Positions 18,371-27,934 of a stretch of DNA of 64,000 nucleotides are shown in pieces; within the stretch, counting starts at the first letter, position 1, and every line of letters begins with the position of its first letter. The stretch is from Methylomonas sp. EFPC3 (GTDB lineage: Bacteria > Pseudomonadota > Gammaproteobacteria > Methylococcales > Methylomonadaceae): assembly GCF_029643245.1 (NCBI RefSeq), contig NZ_CP116398.1:744001-808000 (forward strand), given 5' to 3'. A model generated the notes under the pieces. The model did no database searches. It saw only the letters and a list, made by a program, of their open reading frames with translations, and had not been told where the DNA came from. Both the position numbers and the translations under genes were made by a program.

Positions 18371-19146
18371 GATCGGCCGGACGCGATTTCGGCGGCGATC
18401 AATACGGTATCGCCGGTAAAGCTGCCGTCGGCTTCCAACGCAAAATAGTCGGTGACTTCTTGCGGCGCGATGTGCTGCAAGCTGCGGATGGCCGCGACCT
18501 GAGCCGGTGGGGTTTGCATGCGCGCTATCCAGGGCCCGAAAGCCAGCCGGCGGCGAAACGTTTGCAGGCTGACGGTGCGAAAACCGGCCGCCGCCAACAA
18601 GGACTGCCATTCGGCCAACGAGCGGTCGCGAACGTGCGACGGGTCGCGCAATACTTCCAGACTTTGCAACCAGGTGTCCAACAACGGGAGGCCGGGGCCG
18701 ACCACGTCCATCAACACCAGCGTGCCGTTTGGCCGCAACACCCGGCGCATTTCGGTCAGGGCGGGGGCAATGTGGCGCCAGTGGTGGGCGCTATGGCGGG
18801 TCACGACCCAGTCGAACATCGCGTCGGCAAACGGCAGAGCCTCAGCCGCGCCGAGTTGGCTGGCGATGTTGGGCAAGCCGCGCCGTTGCGCTTCCGCCTC
18901 GACCACGGCCAGCATTTCGGATGACAGATCGTAAGCTACCACTTGTTGCGCCAACGGCGACAGGCGAAACGCCACGTGGCCGGCGCCGCAGCCTAAGTCC
19001 AGCGCCACGCCGGGCGGCCGGGCAGCAACCAGGTCGGCCATGCGTTGCAAATCCTCGCCGTCGACATGGGTTGAACTGGCAAGATAGGCGAGGGCATGTT
19101 CGCTGAATTGCTGGTTGACCAGGGTTTGATGATCGTTGTTGCGCAT
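18367..19146 (-). CDS. class I SAM-dependent methyltransferase
   Basis: A 259-residue Methyltransf_11-type protein with motif I ALDLGCGAGHVAFRLSP, the acidic loop VVAYDLSSEML, and FDWVVTRHSAHHW followed by EMRRVLRPNGTLVLMD. This resembles UbiE/SmtA-like enzymes acting on small molecules; the substrate is unknown. It is coupled by a 4-base overlap to the Tam-like gene. It is divergent from the XRE-type regulator at 19237, with 90 bases between the starts, so that regulator may control the pair. Confidence 0.88.
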   Translation of the reverse strand: MRNNDHQTLVNQQFSEHALAYLASSTHVDGEDLQRMADLVAARPPGVALDLGCGAGHVAFRLSPLAQQVVAYDLSSEMLAVVEAEAQRRGLPNIASQLGAAEALPFADAMFDWVVTRHSAHHWRHIAPALTEMRRVLRPNGTLVLMDVVGPGLPLLDTWLQSLEVLRDPSHVRDRSLAEWQSLLAAAGFRTVSLQTFRRRLAFGPWIARMQTPPAQVAAIRSLQHIAPQEVTDYFALEADGSFTGDTVLIAAEIASGRS

Positions 19147-19236
19147 GCTAAATCCTCGAATAATGAGTGGAGGCTAATTGTTGGACGATCGATAAACCGG
19201 TACAAGATGACGATTTATCCTGGTATAAAAGCCACT

Positions 19237-20025
19237 ATGAGCGAGTCCGATCCCAAACGTCTGCTGGGTGCGTTTATCCGCGTCCATCGCGAACGGCTGC
19301 CGCCGAAAAGCGGCGGACGGCGGCGCACGCCCGGCTGGCGACGCGAGGAATTGGCCGAAGCGGCGTTGGTCAGCCTTACCTGGATTACTTGGTTGGAACA
19401 GGGCCGCGACGTGGCGGCGTCGCCGGCAGCCTTGGCGCGCCTGGCCGACGCCTTGCGCCTGACTCCGGCCGAACGCGCCTCGCTGTTCGATCTGGCCGGC
19501 AAGCGCGACCCGCAAGCTACGCTCGAAATCCAAGCCGAAATGCCGCCGGAATTGCTGGTGTTGCCGACGCAGTTCCACGGCCCAGCCTATTTGCTGGATG
19601 CAAGCTGGACCGCCAGGGCCTGGAACGCGGCGGCGGCCGAGTTGTTCGTCGGCTGGCTGGATGCGGATAGCGCCGAACGCAATTTGCTGCGTTTCGTGTT
19701 CTTGCAACCCGCGGCGAAAACGCTATTGGCCGACTGGCCGGAACGCGCCCGGCGGCTGGCGGCGGAGTTTCGCGCCGATTTCAGCCGCCGGCCCAAGGAT
19801 GCGGCATTACAGGCTTTGATTGACCCGTTGCTGGCGCAGAGCGCCGAATTTACAGACTTTTGGCAGGAACAAGCGGTGTTGCATCGCGAGGGCGGCGAGC
19901 GTTGTTTCCATCATCCGCAACGCGGCACGCTGCGTTTCCTGCAAACCACGCTGTTGGTCGCCGCCCAGCCCGATTGCAAGTTGGTGTGTTTGCAGCCGGT
20001 GGCGCCAATCGGCAAAACCGGTTAA
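19237..20025 (+). CDS. XRE-family regulator with MmyB-like ligand domain
   Basis: The N-terminal helix-turn-helix (residues about 10-80) has the MmyB-type GGRRRTPGWRREELAE, then VSLTWITWLEQGRD and ALARLADALRLTPAERASLF. The C-terminal half resembles the PAS-like MmyB ligand-binding domain: YLLDASWTARAWNAAAAELF, then NLLRFVFL, and a final FHHPQRGTLRF. The 262 residues are typical. The ATG at 19237 starts the fold; the frame is open from 19096. MmyB-type proteins bind fatty acids in known members; here the ligand is unknown. It is divergent from the two methyltransferase genes. Confidence 0.88.
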   Translation: MSESDPKRLLGAFIRVHRERLPPKSGGRRRTPGWRREELAEAALVSLTWITWLEQGRDVAASPAALARLADALRLTPAERASLFDLAGKRDPQATLEIQAEMPPELLVLPTQFHGPAYLLDASWTARAWNAAAAELFVGWLDADSAERNLLRFVFLQPAAKTLLADWPERARRLAAEFRADFSRRPKDAALQALIDPLLAQSAEFTDFWQEQAVLHREGGERCFHHPQRGTLRFLQTTLLVAAQPDCKLVCLQPVAPIGKTG

Positions 20026-20169
20026 GGCACGACAAGCAAAGCCGTCGTTTACCATATGGAGGCGCCGACGCCGCAAGCGGAGCGGTTGGCCCGCTGCCTT
20101 TTGGCTTTGTTGAGCGATGCCAATACTTAATCCCGTTGTAGTTACTTGATCCTAATTCACCAGACAAGC

Positions 20170-20607
20170 ATGTTCGAAATCGCATCGCTAACAGCGCCTG
20201 ACCGCGCCGAATGGAACCATCTGGTTCGCCAATACATGGCGTTCTACCAAACCGTCCGAACTGACGCGGAATACGACGCGCTTTGGCGACGGCTGATAGA
20301 AAATCGCGAGATCCATGCGGCCGGTGCGCGGATCAATGGTGCGCTCGTGGGGTTTGCGCATTACCTGTATCACGCCAGTGGCTGGAGTGCCGATGTTTGC
20401 TATCTGCAAGATTTGTTTGTCGATCCGCATCACCGCGGCCAAGGTATCGGTCGGGCGTTGATCGAATTTGTCGCCCGGCAAGCGCAATTAAAACAAGCGC
20501 CCAGGCTTTATTGGTTGACGCAAAGTTCCAACGAATCGGCTAGGGCGCTGTACGATAAAGTGGCGGCCCATACCGGGTTTATTCGTTACGAAAAGCCGCT
20601 GATATAA
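20170..20607 (+). CDS. GNAT-family N-acetyltransferase
   Basis: A compact 145-residue acetyltransferase with a clear acetyl-CoA site: LQDLFVDPHHRGQGIGRALI contains the R-G-Q-G-I-G pattern. It is followed by RLYWLTQSSNESARALYDKV, the motif B region with the typical Asn and Tyr. The ATG at 20170 begins the fold. The substrate is unknown; the small size and HYLYHASGW strand suit amine or amino-acid acetyltransferases. It stands alone between the regulator and the convergent fhs gene. Confidence 0.88.
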   Translation: MFEIASLTAPDRAEWNHLVRQYMAFYQTVRTDAEYDALWRRLIENREIHAAGARINGALVGFAHYLYHASGWSADVCYLQDLFVDPHHRGQGIGRALIEFVARQAQLKQAPRLYWLTQSSNESARALYDKVAAHTGFIRYEKPLI

Positions 20608-20811
20608 GCGAATGTCAATCGGCTAAACGAGATTGGTTTGCTTGATCGGCTAGCGCTTTCCGTTCGGCCGAAATGTCAGGTTTAACCGCTTGTTTTGGCG
20701 CTCGCAACTCCGACAAAGAAAGAATAGCGAATCCCTCGCAGCATCGAGAGATTCGCCGGGTTAATTAGCCAAGGGCTCGGGGCCGCGGCGGCGGCCGTCC
20801 TGCCAAATCGG

Positions 20812-22485
20812 TTAGAACAGGCCGCTAATCACGCCGTCGTCGCTGATATCGATACGTTCGGCGGCCGGGACTTTCGGCAGGCCGGGCATGGTCATCATGT
20901 CGCCGGCGATAGCGACGATAAAGCCGGCGCCGTTGGCGAGACGCACTTCGCTGATTTCCACGTTATGGCCGCTGGGCGCGCCCTTGGCGTTGGGATTGGT
21001 CGAGAACGACATTTGGGTCTTGGCCATGCAGATCGGGAAGTGGCCGTAGTTAGCTTGCAAGGCCTTGATGTCGGCCATGACTTTCGGGCTGGCGCTGACG
21101 CTGCCGGCGCCGTAAAGCTTGGTGGCGATGGCTTCGATCTTGTTCCACAACGGCAGCTCGTCGTCGTAAACGTAATTGAAGGCCGGCTCGCGGTTATCGA
21201 CAATGTTCAACACCTCGCGCGCCAGCTCTTCCGCCCCGGCGCCGCCGTGCGCCCAATGCTTGGCGATCACGCATTTGGCGCCCAAGCTTTCGCATTGGTT
21301 TTTCAGCCATTGGATTTCGGCGTCGGTGTCGAAGGTGAAATGGTTGATGCTGACCACGCACGGCAGGCCGTAGTGGTTTTTGATGTTGCTCAGGTGGCGT
21401 TCCAGGTTGGCGAAGCCTTTTTCCAACGCGGCCAGATTTTCCTGGTTCAATTCGTCCTTAGCCACGCCGCCGTGGAATTTCAGCGCCCGTACTGTCGCCA
21501 CCAACACCACCGCCGACGGCTTCAGACCGGACATGCGGCATTTGATGTCCAGAAACTTCTCCGCGCCCAAATCGGCGCCGAAGCCGGCCTCGGTGACTGC
21601 GTAATCGGCCAGTTTCAGCGCGGTTTTGGTGGCAGTGACGGTGTTGCAGCCGTGGGCGATGTTGGCGAACGGGCCGCCGTGGATGATCGCCAGATTGTTT
21701 TCCAGGGTTTGCACCAGATTGGGTTTGATCGCGTCTTTCAACACCGCCGCCATCGCGCCGTGGGCGTTCAGGTCGCGGGCGTAAACCGGGGTGACTTTGT
21801 CCGATTTGTAGCCGATGACGATGCGGCCCAGGCGCTCTTTCAAATCGGCGCGGCTGGTGGCCAGGCACAGAATCGCCATCACTTCCGAGGCAACGACGAT
21901 GTCGAAGCCATCTTCGCGCAGATAGCCGTTGGCTGCGCCGCCCATGCCGACCACGATCTTGCGCAAGGCGCGGTCGTTCATGTCCATCACCCGCTTCCAT
22001 TGGATGCGGCGCGGGTCGATGTCCAGCTTGTTGCCGTGGTTGATGTGGTTGTCGATCAGCGCCGACAGTAGGTTGTGGGCGATGCCGATGGCGTGGAAGT
22101 CGCCGGTGAAATGCAGGTTGATGTCTTCCATCGGCACTACCTGGGCGTAGCCGCCGCCGGCTGCGCCGCCCTTGACGCCGAAGCAGGGGCCCAGCGACGG
22201 CTCGCGCAAACAGATGATGGTTTTCTTGCCGATGCGATTCAGTGCATCGCCCAAACCGACCGTGGTGGTGGTTTTGCCTTCGCCGGCCGGGGTCGGCGAA
22301 ATGGCGGTGACCAGTATCAATTTACCGTCGGCTTTATCGGTCAGACTGTTGACGTATTCCAGGGAAATTTTGGCTTTGTAATGGCCATATGGGTCGAGAT
22401 GTTCGGCCGGGATGGCGAATTTTTCTCCGGCCAAATCGATAATAGGGCGCATTTTTGCTTGTTGGGCAATTTCGATGTCTGACAT
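20812..22485 (-). CDS. fhs: formate-tetrahydrofolate ligase
   Basis: The enzyme makes 10-formyl-tetrahydrofolate from formate, ATP and tetrahydrofolate. In methylotrophs it links formate from methane or methanol oxidation to the folate C1 pool. The 557 residues are full length. The ATP-binding loop [18 protein letters not shown] is near residues 66-83. Other conserved stretches are [20 protein letters not shown] and [13 protein letters not shown]. The C-terminal end is [19 protein letters not shown]. It is probably monocistronic; rpiA lies upstream on the same strand after about 200 bases. Confidence 0.97.
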   Translation of the reverse strand: MSDIEIAQQAKMRPIIDLAGEKFAIPAEHLDPYGHYKAKISLEYVNSLTDKADGKLILVTAISPTPAGEGKTTTTVGLGDALNRIGKKTIICLREPSLGPCFGVKGGAAGGGYAQVVPMEDINLHFTGDFHAIGIAHNLLSALIDNHINHGNKLDIDPRRIQWKRVMDMNDRALRKIVVGMGGAANGYLREDGFDIVVASEVMAILCLATSRADLKERLGRIVIGYKSDKVTPVYARDLNAHGAMAAVLKDAIKPNLVQTLENNLAIIHGGPFANIAHGCNTVTATKTALKLADYAVTEAGFGADLGAEKFLDIKCRMSGLKPSAVVLVATVRALKFHGGVAKDELNQENLAALEKGFANLERHLSNIKNHYGLPCVVSINHFTFDTDAEIQWLKNQCESLGAKCVIAKHWAHGGAGAEELAREVLNIVDNREPAFNYVYDDELPLWNKIEAIATKLYGAGSVSASPKVMADIKALQANYGHFPICMAKTQMSFSTNPNAKGAPSGHNVEISEVRLANGAGFIVAIAGDMMTMPGLPKVPAAERIDISDDGVISGLF

Positions 22486-22688
22486 GTTGAATATCCTGGA
22501 TACTAAATTAAAGCTCGAAGCGGCGAGGAGACCGGCTGACGGCGGAAATGGCGGCTATTTTAGAGGGCAACGGCCGCAGCAGCCAGAAAAAATCGGCGGA
22601 GCGGCGTCTTTTATGACCTGCCGAGGGCAGGGCGGAACAACTAACGCTTGCCGCCCGGTGGCGGCAAGCTTGCTTAGACAGGCGGCAA

Positions 22689-23366
22689 TCAGTAACTGAT
22701 GACTTCGCTACCTTTACCGACCAACACTACGTCGGCGTCGCGCATCGCGAACAGGCCGTTGGTGATGACGCCGGGGATGTTGTTGATCGCTTGTTCGGTG
22801 CCGACCGGGTCGACAATGCTCATATTGTGCACGTCCAGAATCTCGCAGCCGTTGTCGGTGATGTAGGGTTGGCCGGTTTCCTTGTTCATGCGCAAGATCG
22901 GTTGGCCGCCCAATTTCACCAATTGGCGGGCGACGAAGCTGCGTGACAGCGGCAGCACTTCCACCGGCAGCGGGAACTTGCCCATCACGTCGACGCACTT
23001 GGTCTCGTCGACGATGCAGACGAATTTCTTGCTGGCGCCGGCGATGATTTTCTCGCGGGTCAGCGCGCCGCCGCCGCCTTTCAACATTTTGCGGTGCGGA
23101 GTGACTTCGTCGGCGCCGTCGACATAAATGTCCAGGTCGCCGCTGTCGTTCAATTCAATGACTTTAATGCCGATCGATCTGAGGTGCTCGGTGGTTTTGA
23201 TCGAGCTGGACACGGCGGCTTCGATGTCGTTTTTGAAGTTGCAATCGGCCAACTGGTTAATCAGATGCGTCACCGTCGAGCCGGTGCCCATGCCGATGAT
23301 CGGTACGTTTTTCAGGTATTGCAATGCGGCGGCGGCGACTTGTTTTTTTAATTCGTCTTGAGTCAT
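22689..23366 (-). CDS. rpiA: ribose-5-phosphate isomerase A
   Basis: RpiA interconverts ribose 5-phosphate and ribulose 5-phosphate, a reaction needed by the pentose phosphate and ribulose monophosphate cycles. The 225 residues match the family. The phosphate-binding loop [13 protein letters not shown], the catalytic [20 protein letters not shown] region (Asp, Glu, Lys) and the C-terminal [15 protein letters not shown] are all visible. It is divergent from ilvA, with about 150 bases between the starts. Confidence 0.97.
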   Translation of the reverse strand: MTQDELKKQVAAAALQYLKNVPIIGMGTGSTVTHLINQLADCNFKNDIEAAVSSSIKTTEHLRSIGIKVIELNDSGDLDIYVDGADEVTPHRKMLKGGGGALTREKIIAGASKKFVCIVDETKCVDVMGKFPLPVEVLPLSRSFVARQLVKLGGQPILRMNKETGQPYITDNGCEILDVHNMSIVDPVGTEQAINNIPGVITNGLFAMRDADVVLVGKGSEVISY

Positions 23367-23518
23367 GTGTGATGGTCCTGATGGTTATGCTCTTATGAAT
23401 CCTGACACGGCTTTCAACCCGTCATTGTGTGGGATAATACCCGATTAACGCTGATCGCTCAGCAGTTTTTAAGGCCAGGAATGCGCGGCGCGACAGGATG
23501 CTGGCGCCGAGGATAGCG

Positions 23519-25042
23519 ATGCTGAATTACATAGAAAAAATATTGCGGGCCCGGGTTTACGACGTGGCCGAGGAAACCCCGCTGGACTATGCGCCGACCT
23601 TGTCCGAGCGGGTCAACAACCGGGTCTATCTGAAGCGCGAGGACCTGCAGCCGGTGTTTTCGTTCAAGCTGCGCGGCGCGTATAACAAAATTGCGTCGTT
23701 GACGCCGGAGCGGACCGCCAACGGCGTGATCGCCGCCTCGGCCGGCAATCATGCCCAGGGCGTCGCGTTGGCGGCGAAACGGCTCGGCATCAAAGCCTTG
23801 ATCGTGATGCCGAAAACCACGCCGGAAATCAAAGTCAAATCGGTCAAGGCGCGCGGCGCCAAAGCCGTGTTGCACGGCGACTCCTACGACGACGCCTACG
23901 CTCACGCCATGGAATTGGCCGCCGAGAAAGGCATGACCTTCATCCACCCTTACGACGACCCGGACGTAATCGCCGGCCAGGGCACGGTGGCGATGGAAAT
24001 TTTGCGCCAGCGCAACGGCGAGATTCACGCCATCTTCGTGCCGGTCGGCGGCGGCGGCTTGATTGCCGGCATCGCCGCCTACGTCAAATTCGTGCGGCCG
24101 GAGATCAAAGTTATCGCGGTCGAGCCTGACGACGCCGATTGCCTGAATCAGGCCTTACGCGCCGGTGAGCGGGTGGTGTTGGAGCAGGTCGGCCTATTCG
24201 CCGACGGCGTCGCGGTCAAGCAAATCGGCGCGGAACCGTTTCGGATTGCGCGCCAGTTCGTCGACGAGGTGGTTACGGTCGGCACCGACGAAATCTGCGC
24301 GGCGATCAAGGACATTTTCGACGATACCCGCTCGGTGGCCGAGCCGGCCGGCGCCTTGGCCGTGGCCGGCCTGAAAAAATACGCCGAACTGAACGGTTTG
24401 CAGCAACAAACCCTGATCGCGATCGACAGCGGCGCCAACATCAATTTCGACCGGCTGCGCTATGTTGCCGAGCGGACCCAGGTCGGCGAGCATCGCGAGA
24501 TTTTGCTGGCGGTGGCCATTCCCGAGTCGCCCGGCAGTTTCCTGAAATTCTGTAAAGCGCTGGGCAAACGCAACATCACCGAGTTCAATTACCGTTATTT
24601 CGACCCGGCCATGGCCCAGGTCTTCGTCGGCATCAGCAGTAGCGGCGCCGAGACCGACCGGCAGCAATTGCTGGAGCATTTGGCCGCAGAAGGCTTTGCC
24701 GTGACCGATATGACCGGTAACGAATTGGCCAAGGACCACATCCGGTACATGGTCGGCGGCCATGCACCCTACGATGTCAAAGAACGGGTTTACAGTCTGC
24801 AATTTCCGGAGCGGCCCGGCGCCTTGCTGAAGTTTTTGATGGCGTTGGGCAGCCAATGGAATATCAGCCTGTTCCATTACCGCAACCACGGCGCCGCATT
24901 CGGCAAGGTGTTGATCGGCTTGCAGCTCGGCGATGCGGAAGCGGTGCATTTCGAACAATGCCTGAACGCGTTGCAACTGCTTTACCGGCAGGAGACCGGG
25001 AACCCGGCCTACCGCTTGTTTGCCGGCGGTGCTTCGACTTAG
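23519..25042 (+). CDS. ilvA: threonine ammonia-lyase, biosynthetic
   Basis: IlvA deaminates threonine to 2-oxobutanoate, the first step of isoleucine synthesis. The PLP domain has the Lys motif VFSFKLRGAYNKI near residue 57, the ASAGNHAQGVA loop and the glycine-rich VGGGGLIAGIA. The C-terminal part carries two ACT-like domains (about 330-410 and 425-500), with PESPGSFLKFC and PERPGALLKFL, for isoleucine/valine feedback control. The length of 507 residues is the long biosynthetic type. The ATG at 23519 starts the conserved MLNYIEKIL. The frame opens slightly earlier, at 23498. Confidence 0.96.
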   Translation: MLNYIEKILRARVYDVAEETPLDYAPTLSERVNNRVYLKREDLQPVFSFKLRGAYNKIASLTPERTANGVIAASAGNHAQGVALAAKRLGIKALIVMPKTTPEIKVKSVKARGAKAVLHGDSYDDAYAHAMELAAEKGMTFIHPYDDPDVIAGQGTVAMEILRQRNGEIHAIFVPVGGGGLIAGIAAYVKFVRPEIKVIAVEPDDADCLNQALRAGERVVLEQVGLFADGVAVKQIGAEPFRIARQFVDEVVTVGTDEICAAIKDIFDDTRSVAEPAGALAVAGLKKYAELNGLQQQTLIAIDSGANINFDRLRYVAERTQVGEHREILLAVAIPESPGSFLKFCKALGKRNITEFNYRYFDPAMAQVFVGISSSGAETDRQQLLEHLAAEGFAVTDMTGNELAKDHIRYMVGGHAPYDVKERVYSLQFPERPGALLKFLMALGSQWNISLFHYRNHGAAFGKVLIGLQLGDAEAVHFEQCLNALQLLYRQETGNPAYRLFAGGAST

Positions 25043-25114
25043 CCCGGTTTCGGCAAAAACTCCGGGAGCGTGCTATTTTCCAGTAAACCCTTCAACCCGG
25101 AACAGGCGGCGGAC

Positions 25115-25897
25115 ATGAGCAAAAAACACCAAAAACAGGCCGAGGCACCCGATTACAAGGACGTGCTACACGAATTGCAGGTGGAACTGGTCAAGCTGCA
25201 AAATCACATCATCAAGCACGGCGACAAGATTTTGATTTTGTTCGAGGGTCGCGACGCCGGCGGCAAGGATGGCGCCATCAAGCGCATCATCCAGCATCTC
25301 AGTCCGCGCGAAATCCGGGTGGTTGCGTTGGGCAAGCCGTCCGACCGCGACAACAGTACCTGGTATTTTCAACGCTATACCGCGCATTTGCCGGCGGCGC
25401 AGGAGTTGGTCCTGTTCAACCGCAGTTGGTACAACCGGGCCGGGGTGGAGCGGGTCATGGGCTTTTGCAGCGACGACGAATACCACGAGTTCATCGAAAC
25501 GGTTTCGCATTACGAGCAACTGCTGGTGCGCTCCGGCATCAAGTTGCTGAAGTATTACCTGGACATCAGCAAAGGCGAACAAAAAAAACGTCTGGGCCAA
25601 CGCCAGAAAGACCCGTTAAAACAATGGAAAATCAGCCCGATCGACAAGGAAGCGCAAAAGCACTGGCAAGCCTACAGCGAGGCGCGCAACATCATGTTCG
25701 CCAGAACCCACCACTTATCGGCGCCGTGGACCATCGTCAAAGCCGACGACAAAAAACTGGCCAGAATCAATTTGATCAAGGATTTGCTGTTCCGGCTGGA
25801 CTACAAAGGCAAGAACGAAGCACTGGTGTTGCCGGACGCCGATATCGTGTTCAGTTACGAAGAAAGTTATCTGCACAACGGCATGATTGCGCCGTGA
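25115..25897 (+). CDS. ppk2: polyphosphate kinase 2
   Basis: PPK2 transfers phosphate between polyphosphate and nucleoside di- or monophosphates. The 260 residues show Walker A FEGRDAGGKDGAIKRI, then GKPSDRDNSTWYFQRYTAHL and the Walker B/lid motif FNRSWYNRAGVERVMGF. This pattern and the single-domain length fit class I PPK2. The ATG at 25115 precedes a charged N-terminal helix; the frame is open from 25070. It lies 72 bases after ilvA, probably as a separate function on the same transcript. Confidence 0.94.
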   Translation: MSKKHQKQAEAPDYKDVLHELQVELVKLQNHIIKHGDKILILFEGRDAGGKDGAIKRIIQHLSPREIRVVALGKPSDRDNSTWYFQRYTAHLPAAQELVLFNRSWYNRAGVERVMGFCSDDEYHEFIETVSHYEQLLVRSGIKLLKYYLDISKGEQKKRLGQRQKDPLKQWKISPIDKEAQKHWQAYSEARNIMFARTHHLSAPWTIVKADDKKLARINLIKDLLFRLDYKGKNEALVLPDADIVFSYEESYLHNGMIAP

Positions 25898-26256
25898 CCG
25901 GAGCGGTTTCGGCCGGAGTACACCGCCGCCGTTGACGCGGCATCGGCTTGGTCCGGGAAGGCTGGCAATGCCAGCCTTCCCGCGGCCCGATCGTAATCAC
26001 ACCCGACGGCCAGGATTTTTCAGCACCCCACTGGCCCAACCGACCGCTACCGACACCCCTTGCGCCGGAATCCGACCGTCGTCTCCGGTCCAGCTCCGGC
26101 CGCGCCGGAAGATTGCTCGCCTCCACTCGCCTTGATCGAAACCGCCCAATTTGGCACAAGGCTATTGAGCTGTGTCGAACCGGCCTTGACTTTTGTCTCC
26201 CCAAACGAGCGCCTGCACGCGTTGCCTTGTAACGGGCTTCAGGAATTTCGCCGGTT
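25898..26256. other. intergenic stretch with a perfect hairpin
   Basis: About 360 bases between the convergent ppk2 and the metalloprotease-like gene. It contains a perfect 12-base stem with a 3-base loop at 25955-25981 (GGGAAGGCTGGC and its complement). No T run follows, so it is either a weak terminator or a small palindromic repeat. Nothing else is recognisable. Confidence 0.55.
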
Positions 26257-27369
26257 TCACAGGCTTAATTCGCCCGATGCAACTTGTTTTACCGGAATGC
26301 AGGCGGGGCAGGATACCTGCAGCAACTCGCCGCTATGGCGGTGGCGGATCGGCCGGGCCCGGCCGTCGGTTTGGTTCATGGCCTGAAATAGCCGGTTTTC
26401 CTCGGCGATCACTTCATGTTCGTGTTCGAAAGGATACAGCCCCGGCGCCAAGCCGCCGCCGGCGATGAAGTGTTCGCTATCCAACAGCATCAATTTGGCG
26501 TGCAGCAATTCGTGCAATAAAGCGTCGGCCGGAGCGATGCTGCACGCCGGGGTAGCGTCGCAGCCGGGGTCGCCGAGCAATTGCGCGCCGAGGCGGGTAT
26601 CGAAACGGATCGTCACGCTGCTGATGCCGAATTGGTTACCGAATGCCACGGTTTGCCAAGCGCCGGCCTGGTAATCCAACCCGATTTTTTGGCCGCGTAA
26701 TTCGCCGATCAGCGCTACTGCCTGCGGATAACGCGAAAAATAGTCCGCGATGGTTTGCAGATCGGCGTTGACAGTGGGTGGGTCGCCTGATTTTTTTTGG
26801 TAGAGCGATTGCAGGAACTCGGCGATGTCGGCTGCCGCGGCGGAATCAACCTGCACGTTCGTCTGTTTTTGGCTGTAGGCGGCGAGTACTTGCGCCGCTG
26901 ACGGCGGATGCCGGTGGCGCAAACGAATCACACCATCGCCGGTGTTGGCGCTAGCGCCGAGCGGACTTGGCAAATGCTGGCCGGCCACCACGTTGACCGG
27001 CAAGAGTTCATCGGCGCCGACGCTACGCGAGACCGCGCTGAGGCCGATACAAAAACTCAATACCAGGCCGATGCCGCGGCGGCGGTTGGCGTCGGCCCAG
27101 GTTTGCTCGCGGCGGCGGGCATCTTCCTTCAGGTACAGCGCATAGCGTTCGGCGATGGCTTGCAATTCGGCGAAGGCCGCCGGCTCGTTCCGGCTCAGGT
27201 CGGCTTGGCAGACCAGGGCCGGGCGGCCGCCGATTTGGCAGGGATGCAGAAAATTGCAATCCGGGTGCTGCAGATACCAACGGTTCAACGCCGAGGTTAG
27301 GCCGGCTAAGTCGCCGATCGGCGGCTGTGCGCCGGCAAAGGCCTGGTGCAAAAGGTCGATTTCTGTCAT
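26257..27369 (-). CDS. putative zinc metalloprotease with HELLH motif (M91/NleD-like)
   Basis: A 370-residue protein. An N-terminal soluble part (1-95) contains HPDCNFLHPCQIGGRPALVC, a Cys-rich stretch. A single hydrophobic segment lies at about 98-120 (GLVLSFCIGLSAVSRSVGA). The C-terminal domain has HELLHAKLMLLDSEHF with H286, E287 and H290, and downstream acidic HEHEVIAEEN. The HELLHAK and later EE arrangement resembles M91 peptidases, the family of type III effectors NleD and HopH1. No secretion system is nearby. The C terminus has another CPAC pair. Function unknown; protease activity is inferred. Confidence 0.6.
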   Translation of the reverse strand: MTEIDLLHQAFAGAQPPIGDLAGLTSALNRWYLQHPDCNFLHPCQIGGRPALVCQADLSRNEPAAFAELQAIAERYALYLKEDARRREQTWADANRRRGIGLVLSFCIGLSAVSRSVGADELLPVNVVAGQHLPSPLGASANTGDGVIRLRHRHPPSAAQVLAAYSQKQTNVQVDSAAAADIAEFLQSLYQKKSGDPPTVNADLQTIADYFSRYPQAVALIGELRGQKIGLDYQAGAWQTVAFGNQFGISSVTIRFDTRLGAQLLGDPGCDATPACSIAPADALLHELLHAKLMLLDSEHFIAGGGLAPGLYPFEHEHEVIAEENRLFQAMNQTDGRARPIRHRHSGELLQVSCPACIPVKQVASGELSL

Positions 27370-27820
27370 GCGGGAAGGTTCTGGTTTGAGTCTGCCGGCG
27401 CGGGGCCAAGTGGTTCAGCCACTGTAGCAGCCGCGTAACCAGACCGGCAAGCCTTGCTTGTCTTTTTGCGCTCGCTACGCCGAGTCTGAGCGATTAGGAA
27501 GATTTAGCAACCAATACAACAGCATAGCCATGGCCTGAATCCCAGATTCGCGCGGCCGTGTAATACAAATGTATTACGTTTCATCAAACTGTAACCGACG
27601 CGTAACGAAAAACCTCGATTTCAACTGAAATAATTTGCCGCAACTGGAACTGCGCCGGAATGCGCGATGGTTCGCACAGTTAGGGATTGGACAGGGAGCA
27701 GGGACGGCACGCAGACGGAGCGGCGAGGGAAGAGGTTAGGGAGTAGGCGGTGGATACAAAAATGGTAGCGGGGAGAGCGGCGCCATCTCGGTGCATTGGT
27801 AAGACTAAGGAAGTGTGTAA
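27370..27820. other. long intergenic region upstream of the first riboswitch
   Basis: About 450 bases with no supported gene. Short frames on the minus strand (27621-27893) overlap the riboswitch and have no recognisable motif. It should contain the promoter for the riboswitch-led transcript that starts before 27821, but I cannot identify a single clear promoter. Confidence 0.5.
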
Positions 27821-27895
27821 AAGCCAAACCCGTCGCGAGGCGGGGACGGAAAGCTACGGATGTTGCCGCCAGGCAAGATGGCCGGGTTGTCACCT
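27821..27895 (+). promoter_or_regulatory. GEMM-type (class I c-di-GMP) riboswitch, copy 1
   Basis: The sequence follows the GEMM aptamer consensus. It has AAGCCAAACC, a P2 stem capped by a GCGA (GNRA) loop (CCCGTC/GGCGGG), the conserved GGGGACGGAAAGCTACGG core, and a variable P3 arm. The closing GGCCGGGTTGTCACC pairs as the tetraloop-receptor and P1 side. It ends about 40 bases before the ATG at 27935. The core is nearly identical to copy 2 at 32643. Whether it binds c-di-GMP or the related cGAMP cannot be told by eye. Confidence 0.88.
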
Positions 27896-27934
27896 TGTGT
27901 ATTTATTTAATTTTTAAATCATCAAGGAAACAAA

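Noticed and set aside
20965..22071. Long plus-strand frame of 368 residues opposite fhs
   Set aside because: It is a GC-driven shadow of a strongly conserved gene on the other strand; the translation has no family features.
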